Source: Pseudomonas sp. CFBP13508
Lineage (GTDB): Bacteria; Pseudomonadota; Gammaproteobacteria; Pseudomonadales; Pseudomonadaceae
Length of the DNA stretch: 64,000 nt
Direction: 5' to 3'
Assembly: GCF_005233515.1 (NCBI RefSeq)
Contig: NZ_QFZZ01000002.1
Span: 434,001 to 498,000 of the forward strand
The translations under genes were made by a program, and so were the position numbers. Under the pieces are notes generated by a model. It saw nothing but the letters and a program-made list of their open reading frames with translations, was not told the origin of the DNA and made no database searches. Below, piece after piece: positions 21,717-30,053 of the stretch (within the stretch, counting starts at the first letter, position 1; each line of letters begins with the position of its first letter).

Positions 21717-21781
21717 TTCGCGAGCAGGCTCGCTCCCACAGGGAAAATGCATTCCATTGTGGGAGCGAGCCTGCTCGCGAA
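21717..21781. repeat. Extragenic palindrome pair (REP doublet)
   Basis: Inverted copies of the GCGAGCAGGCTCGC palindrome at 21717-21740 and 21758-21781 directly after the chemoreceptor gene; only 17 bp separate the arms. Confidence 0.9.
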
Positions 21782-21893
21782 TATCTACCTTTCAACGAAA
21801 CCCGACTGACACCCCACCGCGCAATCCCGACCGAACATCTATTCTGGATAACGGTCAACCAAGGGAGAACAACACAGCGGAGGGTTGCTCACC

Positions 21894-23006
21894 GTGCATA
21901 TCGCCGACATCACCATGTTCTACGCCCCGGCCAGCGGAGGCGTACGGACTTATCTGGATGCCAAACACCGTCGCCTCGGCGACCGCAACGCCATTCGTCA
22001 CAGCCTGCTGATCCCCGGCGCACGACTGGGTGAACATGACGGCATTTACACGGTTCCAGCGCCCGCGCTGCCCTTCGGCAAAGGCTATCGCTTCCCGCTG
22101 CGCCTGGCGCCATGGCGCAATGTCCTGCAGGATTTGCAGCCGGACCTGATTGAAGTCGGCGATCCCTACCTCACCGCGTGGGCGGCCCTGGATGCGCGGC
22201 GGCAGCTGGATGTGCCGGTGATCGGCTTTTATCACTCTGATCTGCCGCTGCTGGCGGGCAATCGCATGGGCCATTGGGTCACGCCGAATGTCGAGGCCTA
22301 CGTCACCCGTCTCTATGGCAATTTTGATCGTGTCCTTGCCCCGAGTCAGGTTATGGCCGACAAGCTCATTGGGCTTGGCGTGCGCAACGTGCATGTGCAG
22401 CCGCTGGGCGTCGATCTGCACACTTTCCATCCCGACGCCCGCGACCCCGGCCTGCGTGCCGAGCTGGGAATCGCTGAAGACACCCGCCTGCTAATCTTTG
22501 CCGGGCGCGGTTCCAAGGAGAAAAACCTGCCGGTGCTGCTCAAGTGCATGCAGCGCCTCGGTCCGCGCTATCACTTGTTGTTAGTCGGCTCGTCGATGCC
22601 CGCAGCGGTGCCGGACAACGTCAGCGTCATCGACGAATTCTGCCCGGCGCCGAAAGTCGCGCGGCTGATGGCCAGCGCCGATGCGCTGCTGCATGCCGGC
22701 GACCAGGAAACCTTCGGACTGGTCATCCTTGAGGCCATGGCCTGCGGCATTCCCGTGGTGGCGGTGGCGGCCGGGGCGTTTGAAGAAATCGTCAACGATT
22801 CCTGCGGCCTGCTCTGCGCGCCGAACAATCCCCAGGCCATGGCCAACGCCGTGCGTGAGCTGTTCAGTCGCGGCTGCGCCCGCCTCGGTCAACAGGCGCG
22901 CCAGCACGTCGAACGGTATTACGCCTGGGACACCGTGGTCGACAGTCTGCTCAGCCACTATCACGCGGTGCTCGGCCATACGCTGCCACGGGTGGCCAAT
23001 GGTTGA
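21894..23006 (+). CDS. GT4-family glycosyltransferase
   Basis: A 370-residue GT-B fold enzyme. VHIADITMFYAPASGGVRTYL begins the acceptor domain; the donor domain has RLLIFAGRGSKEKNLPVLLKCM and the EX7E signature in HAGDQETFGLVILEAMACGIPVVA. GTG at 21894 is taken as start because GGAGG lies 10 nt upstream; a TTG at 21885 is too close to that site. The nucleotide-sugar donor and the acceptor are unknown. Its resemblance to enzymes that glycosylate diacylglycerol is only an impression. First gene of a three-gene operon with overlapping ends. Confidence 0.88.
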   Translation: MHIADITMFYAPASGGVRTYLDAKHRRLGDRNAIRHSLLIPGARLGEHDGIYTVPAPALPFGKGYRFPLRLAPWRNVLQDLQPDLIEVGDPYLTAWAALDARRQLDVPVIGFYHSDLPLLAGNRMGHWVTPNVEAYVTRLYGNFDRVLAPSQVMADKLIGLGVRNVHVQPLGVDLHTFHPDARDPGLRAELGIAEDTRLLIFAGRGSKEKNLPVLLKCMQRLGPRYHLLLVGSSMPAAVPDNVSVIDEFCPAPKVARLMASADALLHAGDQETFGLVILEAMACGIPVVAVAAGAFEEIVNDSCGLLCAPNNPQAMANAVRELFSRGCARLGQQARQHVERYYAWDTVVDSLLSHYHAVLGHTLPRVANG

Positions 23007-23769
23007 AGAAATGAAAGCTGTTTGCCTGGTGTTGCATGATGTGGCGCCCTCGACCTGGGCGGATTACCAGCCCTTCGTCGAGGCTGTCGATGCCTTGGGT
23101 GATGTGCCGATGACGTGGCTGGTGGTGCCGGACTTCCATCGCCACGATGCCCTTGATGCCAACCCTGCCTTCCGGCGAGTGCTCGATGCCAGGGTCGCCC
23201 GAGGCGATGAACTGGCGCTGCACGGTTACTACCACGACGATCAGGAACCCATGCCAAACACCCCGCGCGACTGGTTCATGCGCCGGGTCTACACCCATGA
23301 AGGTGAGTTCTATCGCTTGTCCCGCGAAGCAGCCTTGGCCCGCCTGCATGCGGGTCTGAAAATGTTTCAGCGCTACGACTGGCCGGTGCACGGCTTCGTC
23401 GCCCCGGCCTGGCTGATGAGCGACGGCACGCGCCAGGCTTTGCGCGAATTACCGCTCAGCTACACCAGCGATCCGCAGCATCTTTATCGCTTGCCCGACT
23501 TCAGCGCCATAGATGCACCGGGGCTGGTGTGGAGTTCGCGCAGTGCCTGGCGTCGTGGCTTGTCGAAAATCGTCAGCGACCAGTGTGAACAGCGCTGGCG
23601 CGAGGCATCGGTGATTCGCCTGGGCCTGCATCCGGTGGACATGCGTCACCGTTTTTCTCGCGATTACTGGTTGCACACGCTGCAACGCCTGCTGGCGGAG
23701 GGACGCGTGCCGCTGACCAAAATCGACTGGCTGGCCCGACAGCGCGGACAACTGGAACGCGCAGCATGA
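22999..23769 (+). CDS. DUF2334 polysaccharide-deacetylase-like protein
   Basis: A 256-residue NodB-like fold protein. CLVLHDVAPSTWADY supplies the metal-site Asp of the family, LALHGYYHDDQ the metal-site histidines, and FVAPAWLMS and LGLHPVDMRH the later motifs. No signal peptide is seen, so it would act in the cytoplasm. Its start overlaps the glycosyltransferase end by 8 bp; a second in-frame ATG at 23011 is also possible. It overlaps the next gene by 4 bp. The operon points to remodelling of a glycosylated lipid or polymer; the substrate is unknown. Confidence 0.85.
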   Translation: MVEEMKAVCLVLHDVAPSTWADYQPFVEAVDALGDVPMTWLVVPDFHRHDALDANPAFRRVLDARVARGDELALHGYYHDDQEPMPNTPRDWFMRRVYTHEGEFYRLSREAALARLHAGLKMFQRYDWPVHGFVAPAWLMSDGTRQALRELPLSYTSDPQHLYRLPDFSAIDAPGLVWSSRSAWRRGLSKIVSDQCEQRWREASVIRLGLHPVDMRHRFSRDYWLHTLQRLLAEGRVPLTKIDWLARQRGQLERAA

Positions 23770-24764
23770 AGCGCAGCCTGTTGTTGCTGATCGGCCTGCT
23801 GGCAGCGGTGCTGATTCCGGTGCTGCTCGGCGGCGGCGAAACCTGGTCGCGCCTGCGCAGTTTTCCGCTGAACTGGCTGTTGATCATGTTCGGCATGATC
23901 CTGCTGTGCTGGGGCATCAATACGTTGCGCCTGCGTTTGTTGCTTGGCGATCAGCGTGAAAAGGTCGCGCCGTTGAAAAGCCTCGGCGTAGTGATGGCGG
24001 CCGAGTTCGCTTACTGCGCCACGCCTGGCGGAAGCGGCGGACCGCTAACCATCATGGCGTTGCTCGCGCGTTGCGGCGTGCGTCCGGCGCGGGGCAGCGC
24101 AGTGTTTGCCATGGATCAGCTCAGCGATCTGCTGTTCTTTCTCTGCGCCCTGAGCGGGATTCTGATTTACGCGCTGTTCCAGCACCTGAGCGATCGCCTT
24201 GAATGGTTGCTGACGGTCAGCGCCGTTTCGCTGTTCGGCGGCTTGTTCAGTTGCGTATTGATTGCGCGTTATCACCGCGCATTGATCCGCCTGAGCGGGC
24301 GGCTGTTGGCGGGAATGAATGTCACGGCGCGCACTCGCCGACGCTGGGCGCGCAAGTTGCTGCACTTTCTCGCGGCGTTTACCGATACCTTGAAGTTGCC
24401 TTGGCAGACGCTGGTTCAGGTGTTTGCCCTGACCTGCGTGCACTGGCTGCTGCGCTACAGCGTCTTGTATCTGGCCTTGCGTGGGCTCGGTGCCGACTTG
24501 CAGTGGGCATGGAGTTTTCTGGTGCAGATGCTCTCGCTGGGCGCCGGCCAGTTCAGTTTGTTACCCGGCGGCGCGGGAGCGGCGGAATTGACCTCGGCCG
24601 CGTTGCTCGCGCCGATGGTGGGCAAATCCACCGCAGCGGCGGCGATCCTGATCTGGCGCGTGGTGACGTATTACTTCTATCTGCTGGTTGGCGGGCCGGT
24701 GTTCGTGTTGATGCTGGGCAAGCCGTTGCTGAAGAAGCTGATGAACGTCAGGCAGGCTTCTTAG
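23766..24764 (+). CDS. LPG-synthase-like transmembrane protein (UPF0104/YbhN)
   Basis: A 332-residue inner-membrane protein with about eight hydrophobic segments. It belongs to the family of the flippase half of MprF (lysylphosphatidylglycerol synthase TM region): EFAYCATPGGSGGPLTIMALLARCG and GAGQFSLLPGGAGAAELTSAAL are the paired family motifs. It lacks the cytoplasmic acyl/aminoacyl transferase part, so it may move a lipid rather than make one. Translation is coupled to the deacetylase gene by ATGA. Its last 17 bp overlap a small gene on the other strand. Confidence 0.87.
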   Translation: MKRSLLLLIGLLAAVLIPVLLGGGETWSRLRSFPLNWLLIMFGMILLCWGINTLRLRLLLGDQREKVAPLKSLGVVMAAEFAYCATPGGSGGPLTIMALLARCGVRPARGSAVFAMDQLSDLLFFLCALSGILIYALFQHLSDRLEWLLTVSAVSLFGGLFSCVLIARYHRALIRLSGRLLAGMNVTARTRRRWARKLLHFLAAFTDTLKLPWQTLVQVFALTCVHWLLRYSVLYLALRGLGADLQWAWSFLVQMLSLGAGQFSLLPGGAGAAELTSAALLAPMVGKSTAAAAILIWRVVTYYFYLLVGGPVFVLMLGKPLLKKLMNVRQAS

Positions 24765-24924
24765 GTTCGTCCTGCTCTTGCTGGAGTTGCTCCCAAAGCT
24801 CGGCGGCGCCGGGGAATTCGGTGCCGTCGTCCGGGCTCATGTCCTCCGGGTCGTAACGACTCAGGCAACCTTCACCAAGGGTGGCGGGCGCTTTTGAAGT
24901 GGCTTTGTCCAGTGGATCGCTCAT
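24748..24924 (-). CDS. Small acidic conserved-looking protein, 58 aa
   Basis: An open frame of 58 residues, MSDPLDKATSKAPATLGEG through EQLQQEQDEPKKPA, with a good ribosome-binding site (GAGGAAAAGCC before ATG). It is acidic, with a Pro/Asp-rich middle (RYDPEDMSPDDGTEFPG) and a helical tail. It is convergent with the LPG-synthase-like gene and overlaps its last 17 bp. It lies downstream of purU on the same strand, past the inverted repeat at 24947-24983. I do not recognise a family. Codon and reading-frame quality suggest a real gene. Confidence 0.7.
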   Translation of the reverse strand: MSDPLDKATSKAPATLGEGCLSRYDPEDMSPDDGTEFPGAAELWEQLQQEQDEPKKPA

Positions 24925-24946
24925 GGCTTTTCCTCGGGCTCAAATG

Positions 24947-24989
24947 ACAAGGGCCTGGACGATTCAACGCCCAGGCCCTTGGTTTTTCA
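24947..24989. terminator. Inverted repeat between purU and the 58-aa gene
   Basis: AAGGGCCTGG / CCAGGCCCTT with a GC-poor loop, followed on the plus strand by GGTTTTTC, so it looks strongest as a terminator of plus-strand transcription from the glycosyltransferase operon. On the minus strand the U-tract is weak, so purU transcripts may partly read into the 58-aa gene. Confidence 0.7.
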
Positions 24990-25005
24990 AGCGTGGCGTG
25001 CTCGA

Positions 25006-25854
25006 TCAGAACACAACCGTCTTGTTGCCGTGCACCAGCACGCGGTCTTCCAGGTGATAACGCAGGCCGCGGGCCAGCACCATCTTCTCGACGTCACGGC
25101 CGAAACGCACCATGTCTTCGATGCTGTCACTGTGGCTGACACGCACCACGTCCTGCTCGATGATCGGGCCGGCGTCCAGCTCTTCGGTCACGTAATGGCA
25201 GGTTGCGCCGATCAGCTTGACGCCGCGCAGGGACGCCTGGTGATACGGCTTGGCGCCGACGAACGAAGGCAGGAAGCTGTGGTGAATGTTGATGACCTTG
25301 TGCGCGTATTCGCGGCACATGTCCGGCGGCAGGATCTGCATGTAGCGCGCCAGCACCACCACTTCGGCGTCATGCTGCTTGACCAGCCGCGACACTTCGT
25401 CAAATGCAGGCTGCTTGTCCTGCGGATTGACCGGCACATGGTAGTAAGGGATGCCGTGCCACTCGACCATGCTGCGCAGGTCGTCGTGGTTGGAGATCAC
25501 GCAGGAGATTTCGCAATCCAGTTCGTCGCTGTGCCAGCGGTGCAGCAAGTCGGCCAGGCAGTGGGATTCGCGGCTGGCCATCAGCACCACGCGCTTTTTC
25601 TGCTCGGTGTCGGTGATGCGCCAGTCCATCGAGAACTCTTCGGCGATCGGCGCGAACTTCTCGCGCAACTCTTCGATACCGAACGGCAGGGAATCGGCAC
25701 GGATTTCGTGACGCATGAAGAACCAGCCCACTTGATTGTCAGAGTGGTGGCTCGCTTCGGTGATCCAGCCGTTATGAGAGGCCAGAAAATTACTGACTTT
25801 GGCAACGATGCCAACGCGGTCCGGGCAAGATATCACCAGCCGAAAAGTGCGCAT
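25006..25854 (-). CDS. purU: Formyltetrahydrofolate deformylase
   Basis: A 282-residue enzyme that hydrolyses 10-formyltetrahydrofolate to formate and tetrahydrofolate, balancing one-carbon pools. An N-terminal ACT domain (RTFRLVISCPDRVGIVAKVSNFL) is followed by the formyltransferase-like catalytic domain. That domain includes INIHHSFLPSFVGAKPYHQA (catalytic His region) and GATCHYVTEELDAGPIIEQD (catalytic Asp). ATG at 25854 follows GGAG. The purU-mvaT-sbcB order matches PAO1 as I recall it. Confidence 0.95.
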   Translation of the reverse strand: MRTFRLVISCPDRVGIVAKVSNFLASHNGWITEASHHSDNQVGWFFMRHEIRADSLPFGIEELREKFAPIAEEFSMDWRITDTEQKKRVVLMASRESHCLADLLHRWHSDELDCEISCVISNHDDLRSMVEWHGIPYYHVPVNPQDKQPAFDEVSRLVKQHDAEVVVLARYMQILPPDMCREYAHKVINIHHSFLPSFVGAKPYHQASLRGVKLIGATCHYVTEELDAGPIIEQDVVRVSHSDSIEDMVRFGRDVEKMVLARGLRYHLEDRVLVHGNKTVVF

Positions 25855-26190
25855 GAGGGGGAAACTCCAGAACTTCACAAAGGCCGCCATTCTAGCGACT
25901 GCGCAGGAAAACTGCAGTACGCATGCGCGCCGGGCGCAACGAAGCTCGGCGAAACGGCTTTCTGACGCGGGCCTTCGTCAAGACCGTGACGCTTTAGCGA
26001 GGCTTTTGTCAGACAACTGTAAATATCTGTGCTGACTGCATCACATTATTTAACTGAACATTCAATTGACGGCTAACTCCTGTAACTCATTTAAATAAAA
26101 AGCCGATCTAAATGTTTACTTGATGAAACAGCCTGACTATTATTGCGGCACTGTCCCCTGTCATTCAGCATTCTACAAAAGGTAGTACTC
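25855..26190. other. A/T-rich divergent spacer upstream of mvaT
   Basis: 336 bp without a gene. The 150 bp before mvaT are distinctly A/T-rich (e.g. ATTTAAATAAAAAG), which suits binding of H-NS-type proteins and fits autoregulation of mvaT, an inference. No single promoter stands out. Confidence 0.45.
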
Positions 26191-26568
26191 ATGTCCTTGA
26201 TCAACGAATATCGCGCCACCGAAGAAGCTATCAAAGAGCTGCAAGCCCGTCTGAAGAACCTGTCCGAAGACGACAAACTGCAAGCCGAACTGGAATTCGA
26301 AGGCAAACTGCGCACGCTGATGGGTGAATACTCCAAGTCGCTGCGTGACATCATCGCGCTGCTGGATCCTGAAGCCAAATCCAAGGCTCCACGTGGCGGC
26401 GCAGTAAAAACTACCGGCACCAAGCGCGCGCGCAAAGTTAAGCAATACAAAAACCCGCACAACGGTGAAGTGATCGAAACCAAAGGTGGCAACCACAAGA
26501 CTCTGAAAGAGTGGAAAGCCAAGTGGGGCGGCGACGTGGTTGAAGGCTGGGCTACCCTGCTGGGCTAA
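26191..26568 (+). CDS. mvaT: H-NS family silencer MvaT
   Basis: A 125-residue nucleoid protein. The N-terminal coiled coil MSLINEYRATEEAIKELQ mediates oligomerisation. The C-terminal AT-pincer DNA-binding region reads RKVKQYKNPHNGEVIETKGG then NHKTLKEWKAKWG. The protein is nearly identical to P. aeruginosa MvaT, which silences A/T-rich, often horizontally acquired, DNA. The start is at 26191, where homology begins (an upstream in-frame ATG exists at 26143). Flanked by purU and sbcB as in PAO1. MvaT could silence the Tc toxin genes found 10 kb away, but nothing here proves it. Confidence 0.97.
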   Translation: MSLINEYRATEEAIKELQARLKNLSEDDKLQAELEFEGKLRTLMGEYSKSLRDIIALLDPEAKSKAPRGGAVKTTGTKRARKVKQYKNPHNGEVIETKGGNHKTLKEWKAKWGGDVVEGWATLLG

Positions 26569-26604
26569 GCCGCAACATTTCGCCGAGCGATCCGCGAACA
26601 AAAG

Positions 26605-26637
26605 AACGCCAGCTTGCGCTGGCGTTTTTTTATGCCC
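26605..26637 (+). terminator. Terminator after mvaT
   Basis: Perfect stem AACGCCAGC / GCTGGCGTT with a short loop, followed by six to seven T. It lies 35 bp after the mvaT stop. Confidence 0.92.
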
Positions 26638-26664
26638 GTAAATTAATTCCGGGTATGTTCGATT

Positions 26665-28095
26665 TCAAAGATTCAAACGTTTGCGTAATGCCTGGACATA
26701 GTTCTGCCAGTCATTGAGTACCTCTCTCTGCATTGGCGTCGCATTAAGCGACCATTGCTCGGCGGCTTCGATAAATGACTGCACGGTATTCGGCGCACCT
26801 GCCTCGGGTTGCGTCAGGCGCTGGCGACAAAATAATTTCCAGCGTTCCTGCTCGGCCACATCCAGGGTGTCTGGAAAGTTGCGCGCTCGATATCGAAAAA
26901 GTAGTTCGGGCAAACGTTCATCATCGAAAGGCCACTGTTCTTGCGCCAACTGCGCAGGATCGGCCGTTCGAACTTGTTCGCATAGACGCCGATCACGATC
27001 ACCGATAAATCCATCGTACAACTGCTGCTCGGGATCTTCGCTGGGAGTGAAATCTTCGCTGGCATAAATTGCCGCGATTTTATCTTTCCAGACTTGTTGT
27101 GCGTCAGTTAGTCGCACTGTCCGCTCCTGATATAGCGCCATGTCCAGCCCAAGGCGCTGCTGGTCTTGTGCGCGCAATACCGCCAGCGGCGCTACAACCG
27201 GGCATCGATTGATGTGAATCAGCTTGAGCGGCACCGGCAGTTCACCTTCGGCCAAGTCATCGCGACGGGTATACAAGCGCTGGCGCAGAGTTTGCGCATC
27301 GAGGTCCAGCAGCCCCTGCGGATCGAGATGCAAGTCACAGACGATCAAGGCGTTGCGATTCTTCGGGTGCCAGGCCAGCGGCAGCACCACGCCGACATAA
27401 CTGCGTGCCGCCGAGAAACGCCCGGACACATGCACCAATGGCTGCAACAGGCGGATCTGGTCCATCACCTTCTGTTTGCTGCGCAACTGGAACAGCCACT
27501 CGTAGAGCTTGGGTTGTTTCTCGCGAATCAACCGCGCCAGCGCGATGGTGGCGCGCACATCCGACAGGGCTTCGTGAGCGTGCCCATGATCGATATTGTT
27601 GGCCGCTGTCAGGCGTTCGAGCTTGAGGGTCACGCGGCCTTCATCATCGGTCGGCCAGACCAGACCGTCCGGGCGCAATGCGTAAGCGGCGCGCACCACA
27701 TCAATCAGATCCCAGCGACTGTTGCCACCCTGCCATTCACGGGCATAGGGGTCGAAGAAATTGCGATACAGGCTGTAGCGGGTCATCTCGTCGTCGAAAC
27801 GCAAGGTGTTGTAACCGGCGCCACAGGTGCCCGGTGCGGCCAGTTGCGCATGCACGCGAGTCATGAAATCGGCTTCGCTCAGACCTTTTTCAGCGAGCTG
27901 ACCGGGGGTGATGCCAGTGATCGCGCATGCCGCCGGGTGCGGCAGGATGTCTTCGCTGGGCTGGCAATAGAGGTTGACCGGCTCGTCGATCTCGTTGAGC
28001 GCATGGTCGGTGCGAATCCCGGCCACTTGCAGCGGTCGGTCGTTGCGCGGATTGATGCCAGTGGTTTCGTAGTCGTACCAGAAGATTGAAGTCAC
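26665..28095 (-). CDS. sbcB: Exodeoxyribonuclease I
   Basis: A 476-residue 3'-5' single-strand exonuclease used in recombination and mismatch repair. The DEDD-type exonuclease motif I is at the N-terminus (IFWYDYETTGINPRNDRP, Asp8 and Glu10); LRFDDEMTRYSLYRNFFDPYA and HGHAHEALSDVRATIALAR give the later acidic motifs. An SH3-like and a C-terminal helical domain follow (QLYDGFIGDRDRRLCEQ). GTG at 28095 is chosen as start: AGGA lies 8 nt upstream and homology begins there, whereas the open frame extends 37 codons further. Single gene. Confidence 0.94.
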   Translation of the reverse strand: MTSIFWYDYETTGINPRNDRPLQVAGIRTDHALNEIDEPVNLYCQPSEDILPHPAACAITGITPGQLAEKGLSEADFMTRVHAQLAAPGTCGAGYNTLRFDDEMTRYSLYRNFFDPYAREWQGGNSRWDLIDVVRAAYALRPDGLVWPTDDEGRVTLKLERLTAANNIDHGHAHEALSDVRATIALARLIREKQPKLYEWLFQLRSKQKVMDQIRLLQPLVHVSGRFSAARSYVGVVLPLAWHPKNRNALIVCDLHLDPQGLLDLDAQTLRQRLYTRRDDLAEGELPVPLKLIHINRCPVVAPLAVLRAQDQQRLGLDMALYQERTVRLTDAQQVWKDKIAAIYASEDFTPSEDPEQQLYDGFIGDRDRRLCEQVRTADPAQLAQEQWPFDDERLPELLFRYRARNFPDTLDVAEQERWKLFCRQRLTQPEAGAPNTVQSFIEAAEQWSLNATPMQREVLNDWQNYVQALRKRLNL

Positions 28096-28212
28096 GGGCG
28101 AATCCTGAACAGAAGATCGGCGAAGTCTAGGCGTTTCAGGGTTGCCACGGCCAGCCTGGTCGCCCTCGAACAGCAATTTCTCCAGATTCCTACAGGTGAA
28201 TCGCATTTTCCC

Positions 28213-28301
28213 TGTGGGAGCGAGCCTGCTCGCGAAAGCTTTCTATCAGTTGCAAATGCGCTGACTGACCCACCACATTCGCGAGCAGGCTCGCTCCCAC
28301 A
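28213..28301. repeat. Extragenic palindrome pair (REP doublet)
   Basis: Inverted copies of TGTGGGAGCGAGCCTGCTCGCGAA at 28213-28236 and 28278-28301 in the divergent spacer between sbcB and the RDD gene. Confidence 0.9.
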
Positions 28302-28362
28302 CCCGAGAGGCTGCTAGCATCAGGCGCACTTGCACCCCGAACAGGCGAACATCAGGTAGCCC

Positions 28363-29079
28363 ATGCTCGAGCCCACAGCACCGCGAAGGAAAGCACCGCT
28401 GGATACGCGCCATCAGGTCGAAACACCGGAAGGCATCGACCTGCCGTTGCGCCCTGCCGGATTGATGGTGCGCGCCGTGGCGTTTGCCATCGATCTGGGC
28501 GTTCGCGGCTTGATCCTCGGCGTGCTGTTTATCGCACTGGCGTTTCTCGGCAAGCTCGGCATGGGCCTCGGTTCCTTGCTGCTGTTTGCCATCAGCTGGT
28601 GGTACATGGTGCTGTTCGAGGTGCTGCGTCAGGGCCGCTCGCCGGGGAAGCAATGGCTGGGTTTGCGCGTCGTGCACGATGACGGCACGCCGATCGGCTG
28701 GTCGGCCTCGCTATTGCGCAACCTGCTGCGCTTTGTCGATCTACTACCCTTCGGCTATTTCCTCGGTGCGCTCAGTTGCCTGCAACACCCGACTTTCAAA
28801 CGCCTCGGCGATATTGCCGCTGGCACCCTGGTCGTCCACAGCGAACGCCTGCTGAGCCGACCGCAATTGCCTGATGCAGAACCTCGTCGCTGCCCTGTCC
28901 CACTCACCCTGAGCGAACAACGCGCCGTGCTCGGCTTCGCCGAACGTCAGGCCGAGCTGTCTCCCGCACGGGTCAATGAGTTGGCGGCGTTGCTGGCCCA
29001 GCCGCTGCATATTTCGGCACCCAAAGCGGTGTCCGAACTCAACGGCATCGCGCGCGGTTTGTTGGGGCCGACCCCATGA
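28363..29079 (+). CDS. RDD family membrane protein
   Basis: A 238-residue membrane protein. The RDD signature is present (RAVAFAIDLGVRGLIL with its Arg and Asp, then RQGRSPGKQWLGLRVVHDDG), with three to four hydrophobic segments between residues 40 and 150 and a cytoplasmic tail of about 90 residues. RDD proteins are poorly characterised; a few act as ion antiporters. AGGTAG precedes the ATG. First gene of six that overlap by about 4 bp each and run to 35061. Confidence 0.85.
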   Translation: MLEPTAPRRKAPLDTRHQVETPEGIDLPLRPAGLMVRAVAFAIDLGVRGLILGVLFIALAFLGKLGMGLGSLLLFAISWWYMVLFEVLRQGRSPGKQWLGLRVVHDDGTPIGWSASLLRNLLRFVDLLPFGYFLGALSCLQHPTFKRLGDIAAGTLVVHSERLLSRPQLPDAEPRRCPVPLTLSEQRAVLGFAERQAELSPARVNELAALLAQPLHISAPKAVSELNGIARGLLGPTP

Positions 29080-30053
29080 AGCAGAGCCTGTTCGAAAGTC
29101 GCCACAAGGCGGAATGGGAGCACTTCGCCTTGGCGCTCGCACGCCTTGAACAGGGCAAGGACACCGCGCAAGTGGCGGCTTTCCCCAAGGCTTATCGTCG
29201 CCTCTGCCAACATCTGGCCCTGGCCCAGGAGCGCGGCTACAGCAGTTTTCTGATTGATTCACTGCAGCAGCAAGTGCTGCGCGGCCACCAACAGCTGTAC
29301 CGGCATCGCAGCCGCCTCGGCGCGCAAATCCTTGCGTTCATCCTCGCCGACTTCCCGCGTCTGGTGCGTGAAGAGTGGCGCTTCGTAGCTGTCGCCAGCC
29401 TTCTGTTCTTCGCCAGCCTGATCGGTTTCGCCGTTGTGGTTTATCTGTTCCCGGAACTGATCTACAACCTGATCCCTGCCGAACAGGTGCGCGAAATGCA
29501 AGGGATGTACGACCCCGTTGCCGGCCACCTCGGACGCTCGGCCGAGCGGGCGGCGAGCGAAGACTGGGTGATGTTCGGCTATTACGTGATGCACAACACA
29601 GGCATCGCCTTCCAGACGTTCGCCAGCGGTTTGCTGATGGGTGTGGGCAGTGCATTTTTCCTGCTTTACAACGGCATGATCATCGGCGCGGTGGCGGGGC
29701 ATCTCAGCGAAATCGGTTTTGGCCAGACCTTCTGGTCGTTCGTCATCGGTCACGGCGCATTCGAACTAACGGCGATTGCCCTCGCCGGAGCGGCGGGCCT
29801 CAAATTGGGCTGGGCGCTGATCGCACCGGGCTGCCTGACACGCGGCGAGGCACTCCGGCTGGCTGCGCGCAAGAGCGTGTTGCTGGTGTGCGGGGTCATG
29901 CTGTTCCTGCTGATCGCCGCTTTTATCGAGGCTTACTGGTCGTCGAAAACCAGTGTCACGCCGCTGACCAAATACGCCGTCGGCACCGCGCTGTGGCTGG
30001 CCGTCGCGGTGTATCTGCTGTTTGCCGGAAGGACCCGCCATGCGCCTGAGTGA
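29076..30053 (+). CDS. SpoIIM/DUF95-like membrane protein
   Basis: A 325-residue protein of the stage II sporulation protein M family. A soluble N-terminal part of about 100 residues precedes five or so membrane segments (ASLLFFASLIGFAVVVYLFP; VMHNTGIAFQTFASGLLMGV; FVIGHGAFELTAIALAGAAG; VLLVCGVMLFLLIAAFIEAY). The NTGIAFQTFASG and GHGAFELTAIALAGAAGLKLG segments are the family core. There is no sporulation in this organism; outside Firmicutes the role is unknown. Overlaps its neighbours by 4 and 14 bp. Confidence 0.85.
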   Translation: MKQSLFESRHKAEWEHFALALARLEQGKDTAQVAAFPKAYRRLCQHLALAQERGYSSFLIDSLQQQVLRGHQQLYRHRSRLGAQILAFILADFPRLVREEWRFVAVASLLFFASLIGFAVVVYLFPELIYNLIPAEQVREMQGMYDPVAGHLGRSAERAASEDWVMFGYYVMHNTGIAFQTFASGLLMGVGSAFFLLYNGMIIGAVAGHLSEIGFGQTFWSFVIGHGAFELTAIALAGAAGLKLGWALIAPGCLTRGEALRLAARKSVLLVCGVMLFLLIAAFIEAYWSSKTSVTPLTKYAVGTALWLAVAVYLLFAGRTRHAPE

